DNA of 20,545 nt from Dysgonamonadaceae bacterium (GTDB lineage: Bacteria; Bacteroidota; Bacteroidia; Bacteroidales; Azobacteroidaceae). The translations under genes were made by a program, and so were the position numbers. A model generated the notes under the pieces. It worked only from the letters and a program-made list of their open reading frames with translations, did no database searches and was not told where the DNA came from. Location: contig JAISKG010000213.1 of NCBI GenBank assembly GCA_031261015.1, positions 1-20,545 of the forward strand, read 5' to 3'. How positions within the stretch are numbered: position 1 is the stretch's first letter; each line of letters opens with the position of its first letter. Of the stretch, positions 16,201-20,545 are shown piece by piece.

Positions 16201-19200
16201 ACGCCCAGTCCGATCAAGGGAGGAGGCTATGTCGATGCCAGTGATACAGCCATTGATCCGGAAGAACAAAAAGAGGCAGTTGTCAACTCTCCTTTGCAAG
16301 ATGTAGTGCGTATGTGGGAAGCTCCTTACAGCGGAAGAATCAAAATTGAAGGCAATATCCAAAAATTATCGCCCGACAGTATTTATATCGACTATGATGA
16401 AAACGAATACAGCAAAATCAAAAACACCGATAGCTTGCGTGTATCCATTCAAATAGAGAATCGTCCGGAACTCTGGTATAAGAAGTTTTCAAAAAAAGGC
16501 CATGACTCTGTTACCCATCTCCAAACCGACAGTATTCAAAAAGGACAAAGAATCTTTTTCCGCCTTCAGTCGGGGGTCGAGGATATAAACGCCAATCAGT
16601 ATGTCAACGGAAATTTCGGACAGGTAGAGTGGGGACCCAAGATTACTTACCTCGACAGCGCTAATTACATAGATGCCAACAGATACGGTAGTGCCATATT
16701 CAATGCAAGCGAAGCGAATATCCCCAGCAGCGAAGCCATCAATTACATTAATTCGAATGCTGCGGTCATTACGGTTTCGAGCAAATTTGTAAAACCGATT
16801 ACTTCGGACGAGGTTATTTTGAAAGCTATTCTGTCTAATAATCCATATCTGGATAACGGAGATCCCAATCCAAATTATATTCAAAGCGTTGTTTATCAAC
16901 AAACTTTCGGATGTAACCAGACTTTCAATGACAGTATTACTTTCACGATAAACAATACTATCCAAGGGCAGACTTTGCAATTCATCGTTTATTCCCGAAG
17001 TAACGTAGCCATGCCCCGTATTCGATGGTCGCCGGAAATCGGGTATGATCAAAACGGTCCCCGGTCGAGTCGTGCCAGGGTTTTTTACCAAGTCTATGCT
17101 AATCAAATAGTGAAGGGGAAGAGCATCCACTATACATTTAGCACACAAGTGGGAATTATTCCAAGATTAGAACTAAAACCCGGGGTCAGTTATTCTTCTA
17201 TACACGACAGTATCTTTATGATTGTGAAAAGCACGAATGTGAACGGATCTTTGTTCGTAGATTCCGTACTCTCTACCCAAATGATTCATATCAACGGTCA
17301 GGTGCCTTTCACTTATTCTTATTTGAATACGACATCCGGAACACATTGGGTAGAATGTTACGGTAGTGAAGAAACACTGTCGAAGTTCAAATTTTTAGGA
17401 GCTGAGATGATTGAATCGACCAACGGCACAGGGTCAACCAAGCTTCTTGCTTACGCGTATGCCCCACGGGAATACGACGGTTTCGGCCCCATGTTCCGCG
17501 GCTGGGGACAATTTGTTTATAATGCCGGCGACGGACGGTCGAAAAAAATTATCCAGACCGATTCATTGGAGCTGCCGAAAAACAACGGTGATACGACTGA
17601 TGTAAGAAAGCAGATATTTTTACCGATGACGGTGAATGCCGACACAAGCAAAGTCTATGACATCAAAGCGCCTTATTTCGCCGGACAGAATCCCAATACA
17701 TGGATTAGCGGCAACATCATGAGCAGTTCCCGTTTGGGAGAACAGGATGTTGTACTGGTAAATCCGCTGGAAGATATAAGTACCGGCAACTTATCGGGTA
17801 ATTGCTTGCAGGGAGGCGGAGCATTCGGAGTCAGGCTGGAAACCAAAAATTCGAGCGAGGCTGCATTCCCTATCGATGTTGAAATACCTGGATTTACGCA
17901 TAGTAATTCCATAGGTAAAAGTCAAACACTTACATCTTTTATGGATGTGAATGGTGACGGTTATCCCGACATCATTACCCAAAATCAAATCCAATTGACA
18001 AGCCCGCAAGGATCTTTCCGAGGCGAACAGCTGAAGAAAATAGGAACTGTTAATAATAACAGTGAAGCTCATTCTCTCGGACTTGGCGGTAATCCTGTTC
18101 ACGCATTTAAGACAATTGGCAAGAGCAATGGAGGCGACAAGCAGGCTGCCACAGCCGGCGAAGCGCAAACCGCCGGCAGCAATGCAAAAAATTCCATGAG
18201 TGTAAATGTAGGTTTATTATGGGGGAAAGACGGAGACGAAACGGCTTTTGTTGATATCAACGGCGACGGCTTGCCCGATAAAATCAAATCGAATAAGCAA
18301 GTATGCTTGAATCTCGGTTACAGTTTCAGCGAACCCATTGACTGGGGATTAAATACCATCCAAACCGGAAGCAACAACACGATTAACGCCGGCATGGGAT
18401 TTGACTTTGGCGCAAGTATCTCGGTAGGATTCGGATTAACTACGACAAGCAGCCATCTTGACTATTCGCTGATGGATATCAATGCCGACGGCCTGCCCGA
18501 TAAAGTGCGGCGGCAAGAGAACGGTTCTCTCCTTGTATCGCTCAACACGGGCAACGGCTTTGCACCGGAGATTGTATGGAACGGAATTGCGGAAATCAAT
18601 CAAACAGCTTCCACCGCCGAATCGCTTAATAGCTCAATAGCTTTCATCATTCCTATACCCATTCCTTTTGTTCCGTTGAAACTGTCTATAACGCCGGGCA
18701 TCAATGCAAGCACGAGCATGAGCCGTGAGAAATTCACCCTCCGCGACGTGGACGGCGACGGCTACCCCGACGTCGTTTCGACGACCTCCGAAAGCCAGAT
18801 GTCCGTCAAGCGCTCAACCATCGCCCGCACCAACAAACTGAAAACAGTGACTAATCCGCTGGGCGGCGTATTCACCATCGATTACGCCCGCTCCCAGGCC
18901 ACCTATGACCATCCGGGTGGAAAATGGGTCATGTCTTCCTTAGTGATCAATGACGGCATCAACGACGACGGGCCGAATCCCGCAACCACCTTTGAATATG
19001 CCGACGGGAAACACGAGCGTCACGAACGCGAATTTCTTGGTTTTGGCAAAGTAACTACTAAAAATCTGGATACCGGCAAGACAGGAAATCCCGTCTATCG
19101 CCGGTCGGTACAGGAATTTGATGTGGACAATTACTATACCGCCGGCAACCTGCTGAGCGAAAGCCTGCAGGATGCCGCCGGCAACAAGTACAACGAAACC

Positions 19201-20545
19201 GTGAACGAATATTCCCTCTATCAGGTAACGGCATCGAACAACGATTACAGTTTCACGGCCGTTAATTCCATTTGTTCCGACCGCGCCGCTGCCTTCACTC
19301 CTCTGAAACGGAGTTCATCGAAAGTTTATGAAGGCGCTTCTACCGGTCTGCTCGCCAACGAAAGCTACTACGAATATTACCTGAACGGCCGTTTCGGAGA
19401 AATCCAAAACTATTATTTCAGCGATCAGGGAAGTGTAAACACCCAATCGTCATACAGTTACCGGACGTCCATCGAATATACCGACAATCTGAACAAGCAT
19501 ATCCTCGGCTTACCCGTTAAAGTAGAAGTGCGGGATCTGGATGATCAACTCTACCGCAAAGTAGAAGCCAGCTATAACACAAATTACGCCAATCATCTGA
19601 CGCAGTTCCGGCAAACGCTGGACGCTGCCGGCAATATGGCAGTAACGGATTATACCTACGATGCCTACGGGAACATTACGAAGAAAACGTTACCGGCCAA
19701 CAGCAACGGACAGCGTATGTTCTATGAATACACGTATGATAACCGGAATATGTACGTCAGAATCGTGGAAGACGCCTTCGGCTACAGTTCGGAATTGAAG
19801 AATTACGACTACCGCTACGGTATCCCGCTGATCGTGAAAGACATGAACTATAAGGTACAGGAAACTACCATCGACAATTTGGGGCGCATCGTGAATATCA
19901 TCGCTCCCGAAGAGCAGATACTGAATTTATCTTATACGATTCACTTTGATTATCAGCCATTAGCGGTTCGTGCCAACGGCGCCATCACCCAGCCGGCGTA
20001 TGCAATCACCAAGCATTACGATCTGCAGCATGACGGCAACGACCTCGAAACCGTGACCTTTGTCGATGGCTTCGGTCGCGCCGTGCAGGTGAAGAAAGAC
20101 GGCGTAGTGACCACCGGAACGCAAAGCAGCGAAGTGATGCTCGTCAGCGGGCGTAACGTTTTTGATGCTTACGGTCGCATATCGAAAGCTTATTACCCCA
20201 TTACGGAACCGATGGGCACAAAAACCGTTTTCAAGCGGACGTTCGATACGGAGCAGCCGACGGCGACTCTGTACGATATTCTCGACCGTCCTGTTTCGGT
20301 GACATTACCCGACGGCTCTGTCATTACGACGTCGTACACGAAAGAGGAAAGCAGCCGTCAATTGATTACTACCGTTACCGATCCTCTCAAAGGAAAACAG
20401 CTGACTTACGCCGACGGCTCGGGGCGTACCGCTCGCACCGAGCAAACTTACTTGCCCGACAGAGACAGGCCGGGGCAGATGGTGATTATACCTTTTACCG
20501 AAACAATTACTACTTCCTACTTCTACGATCCCATCGGACAGCTGG
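13294..20545 (+). CDS. Giant SpvB / FG-GAP / Rhs (Tc-toxin B/C-like) protein, 3' end outside window
   Basis: The frame is open from the ATG at 13294 to the last base, at least 2417 codons with no stop. Residues 5-18 are a hydrophobic signal or anchor. A jelly-roll-like domain (about 75-190) and an Ig-like stretch (190-270) precede a ZU5-like block (about 325-425: HSGYRFLPHGEHF, EDDIRTYYFD, THFTDMINGV). The SpvB domain occupies about 450-750 (GTASMQYSFELPPVRNGMRP, then IQYNSDGNSGWLGEGWDL). Six FG-GAP-type Ca-binding motifs start at Asp844, 931, 1551, 1654, 1728 and 1818. A beta-rich insert with RMWEAPYSGRIKIEG lies between the second and third, and GFGPMFRGWGQFVY is at 1396-1409. From about 1849 the TcB/Rhs part begins (TNPLGGVFTIDY, HEREFLGFGKV), with YD repeats such as YTYDAYGNITKK (2120-2131). 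Known relatives form a hollow shell enclosing a toxic C-terminal tip. The tip, a possible sorting signal and any immunity gene are not visible, so toxin function is inference. Confidence 0.92.
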   Translation, partial: MKKILYSAIILFIILASITRMILVSKQADLSGIFQETVASLEPEQVSVPEHSPLAENPSAQGSTMPIRRYLSDNREGIIGLYDGRTQDNPADNIFTIQLDQAPQNADRVWLCYELSGVADYTNVPHSINDRFATGGYLISQSGETSLQKERIHPAWLKQGANQIQFHAPDSAGLGYRIRTLFVEVEKGKNTDPLALNCTQTAYGNKAYIHGFIQSGQAAGSQFFIDGQPAISSNGEFEAIVPLNSDRKVEVKAILPQGNEYSRTLAFPAERPLDKEYALTSAHKRATKLFTQGVQEQLELETALLSVGDTALLQAQKEITIATLENRDLPSLDLGMSNLTAVHSGYRFLPHGEHFAQGANVAIRYDRSKLPSGFTEDDIRTYYFDPAARHWVALERDSIDRQQGLIVSRTTHFTDMINGVIVAPESPETQGFAPTAMSGIQAGDPTSKVQIIAPPAANNRGTASMQYSFELPPVRNGMRPNLGIQYNSDGNSGWLGEGWDLMIPGISVDTRWGVPRYSDTYESETYNLNGTMLVTRDTLGNTSVAHRDSIARTANRQFYPRKEGDFSQIKRLENHPGTYTCEVTDKAGVKNIYGGNGGVLKDSVRYLKGPVKYVIAEWKLSRMEEAHGDYVEYIYDSIPETVRGNLAAKALYLKEVHVGNKDQAPHTVIEFVSHTQKSKKTNHARYGFLVSNNQLLDTVKIKFEGQLLRSYSFTYTSGAFQSDLLQKITHSDNNGVEFTSNTLEYYNDVMDGNAYKPYNQAAESWNLPGDSISAGFVNPLTNLEVQGFSDKATALGGSKTTSTSISSYIGIGPANGDWLTNSLTVGGNFGYSQSTTSGLSTLVDINGDGLPDKVFQKGGTLYYRPNISQSATGEVKYGQAILIQGIREFSRSKSSSVSYGGTFSVGFGAAAIKVGKDNNKTTTKTDVYFIDVNGDGLVDLVANGQVYFNHIEKDSQGNLRPVFTLSSGDTPSPIKGGGYVDASDTAIDPEEQKEAVVNSPLQDVVRMWEAPYSGRIKIEGNIQKLSPDSIYIDYDENEYSKIKNTDSLRVSIQIENRPELWYKKFSKKGHDSVTHLQTDSIQKGQRIFFRLQSGVEDINANQYVNGNFGQVEWGPKITYLDSANYIDANRYGSAIFNASEANIPSSEAINYINSNAAVITVSSKFVKPITSDEVILKAILSNNPYLDNGDPNPNYIQSVVYQQTFGCNQTFNDSITFTINNTIQGQTLQFIVYSRSNVAMPRIRWSPEIGYDQNGPRSSRARVFYQVYANQIVKGKSIHYTFSTQVGIIPRLELKPGVSYSSIHDSIFMIVKSTNVNGSLFVDSVLSTQMIHINGQVPFTYSYLNTTSGTHWVECYGSEETLSKFKFLGAEMIESTNGTGSTKLLAYAYAPREYDGFGPMFRGWGQFVYNAGDGRSKKIIQTDSLELPKNNGDTTDVRKQIFLPMTVNADTSKVYDIKAPYFAGQNPNTWISGNIMSSSRLGEQDVVLVNPLEDISTGNLSGNCLQGGGAFGVRLETKNSSEAAFPIDVEIPGFTHSNSIGKSQTLTSFMDVNGDGYPDIITQNQIQLTSPQGSFRGEQLKKIGTVNNNSEAHSLGLGGNPVHAFKTIGKSNGGDKQAATAGEAQTAGSNAKNSMSVNVGLLWGKDGDETAFVDINGDGLPDKIKSNKQVCLNLGYSFSEPIDWGLNTIQTGSNNTINAGMGFDFGASISVGFGLTTTSSHLDYSLMDINADGLPDKVRRQENGSLLVSLNTGNGFAPEIVWNGIAEINQTASTAESLNSSIAFIIPIPIPFVPLKLSITPGINASTSMSREKFTLRDVDGDGYPDVVSTTSESQMSVKRSTIARTNKLKTVTNPLGGVFTIDYARSQATYDHPGGKWVMSSLVINDGINDDGPNPATTFEYADGKHERHEREFLGFGKVTTKNLDTGKTGNPVYRRSVQEFDVDNYYTAGNLLSESLQDAAGNKYNETVNEYSLYQVTASNNDYSFTAVNSICSDRAAAFTPLKRSSSKVYEGASTGLLANESYYEYYLNGRFGEIQNYYFSDQGSVNTQSSYSYRTSIEYTDNLNKHILGLPVKVEVRDLDDQLYRKVEASYNTNYANHLTQFRQTLDAAGNMAVTDYTYDAYGNITKKTLPANSNGQRMFYEYTYDNRNMYVRIVEDAFGYSSELKNYDYRYGIPLIVKDMNYKVQETTIDNLGRIVNIIAPEEQILNLSYTIHFDYQPLAVRANGAITQPAYAITKHYDLQHDGNDLETVTFVDGFGRAVQVKKDGVVTTGTQSSEVMLVSGRNVFDAYGRISKAYYPITEPMGTKTVFKRTFDTEQPTATLYDILDRPVSVTLPDGSVITTSYTKEESSRQLITTVTDPLKGKQLTYADGSGRTARTEQTYLPDRDRPGQMVIIPFTETITTSYFYDPIGQL
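15817..18771 (+). repeat. Six FG-GAP/VCBS-like D-x-N/D-x-D-G motifs
   Basis: Motifs LVDINGDGLPD (842-852), IDVNGDGLVD (930-939), MDVNGDGYPD (1550-1559), VDINGDGLPD (1653-1662), MDINADGLPD (1727-1736) and RDVDGDGYPD (1817-1826) have the calcium-loop pattern of integrin-alpha-type propeller blades. The first pair and the last four are separated by about 610 residues, so the propeller is interrupted by an inserted domain or there are two arrays. Confidence 0.85.
19651..20545 (+). repeat. YD/Rhs repeats, beginning of the Rhs shell
   Basis: Recurrent YD-type units are visible: YTYDAYGNITKK (residues 2120-2131), FDAYGRISKAYYP from residue 2290, LYDILDRPVSVTLPDGS in the row at 20281, LTYADGSGRTART from 20401, and YFYDPIGQL at the very end. 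The spacing is irregular, as is normal for Rhs proteins. The conserved core motif that precedes a variable tip has not been reached. Confidence 0.85.

Noticed and set aside
1-20545. tRNA, rRNA, CRISPR array, insertion sequence or phage attachment site
   Set aside because: No cloverleaf-like tRNA sequence, regularly spaced short repeats, transposase motifs or terminal inverted repeats were noticed in reading the window.

Overview
The window comes from a member of the Bacteroidota, probably an anaerobic or gut-type Bacteroidales. The evidence is a SusD-family protein, several proteins ending in type-A Por secretion (T9SS) tails, AT-rich leaders without Shine-Dalgarno sites, and enzyme families typical of polysaccharide utilization loci (PULs). 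All real genes lie on the + strand. Genus and species cannot be determined from the sequence alone.

Region 1 (1-10158) is the downstream part of a PUL that looks built for beta-1,3-glucan (laminarin, callose or fungal wall glucan). It starts inside a susD-like gene; the susC partner would lie upstream, outside the window. After a hairpin come a small secreted jelly-roll protein with a sorting tail, a rho-independent terminator, and then a tight run of genes: a GH128-type endo-beta-1,3-glucanase with a CBM6-like domain, a GH16 laminarinase-type endoglucanase, a GH3 beta-glucosidase whose ATG overlaps the previous stop by one base, and a 988-residue multi-module secreted protein with no recognised catalytic site. 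A strong terminator closes the block. The logic is consistent: endo-acting enzymes sent to the outside by T9SS cut the polymer, SusC/D imports oligosaccharides, and the GH3 lipoprotein trims them to glucose.

Region 2 (10159-20545) is a second transcription unit of two genes 12 bases apart. The first encodes a 991-residue secreted protein with a LamG/concanavalin-like N-terminus, a motif block resembling DUF8202-type Bacteroidota surface proteins, a second lectin-like domain and a sorting-type C-terminus. The second is an ORF that begins at 13294 and stays open to the last base (at least 2417 codons). It carries an N-terminal membrane segment, a jelly-roll, a ZU5-like block, an SpvB domain, six FG-GAP type D-x-N/D-x-D-G motifs and the start of an Rhs/YD-repeat shell. 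This is the B/C-component architecture of Tc toxins and polymorphic Rhs toxins. Its C-terminal tip, which would decide toxin identity, and any immunity gene lie beyond the window.

The parts most worth following up are the giant SpvB/Rhs gene with its lectin-like partner, its position directly after a beta-1,3-glucan PUL, and the Cys-bracketed repeat modules of the 988-residue PUL protein, which may be an undescribed glycan-binding fold.
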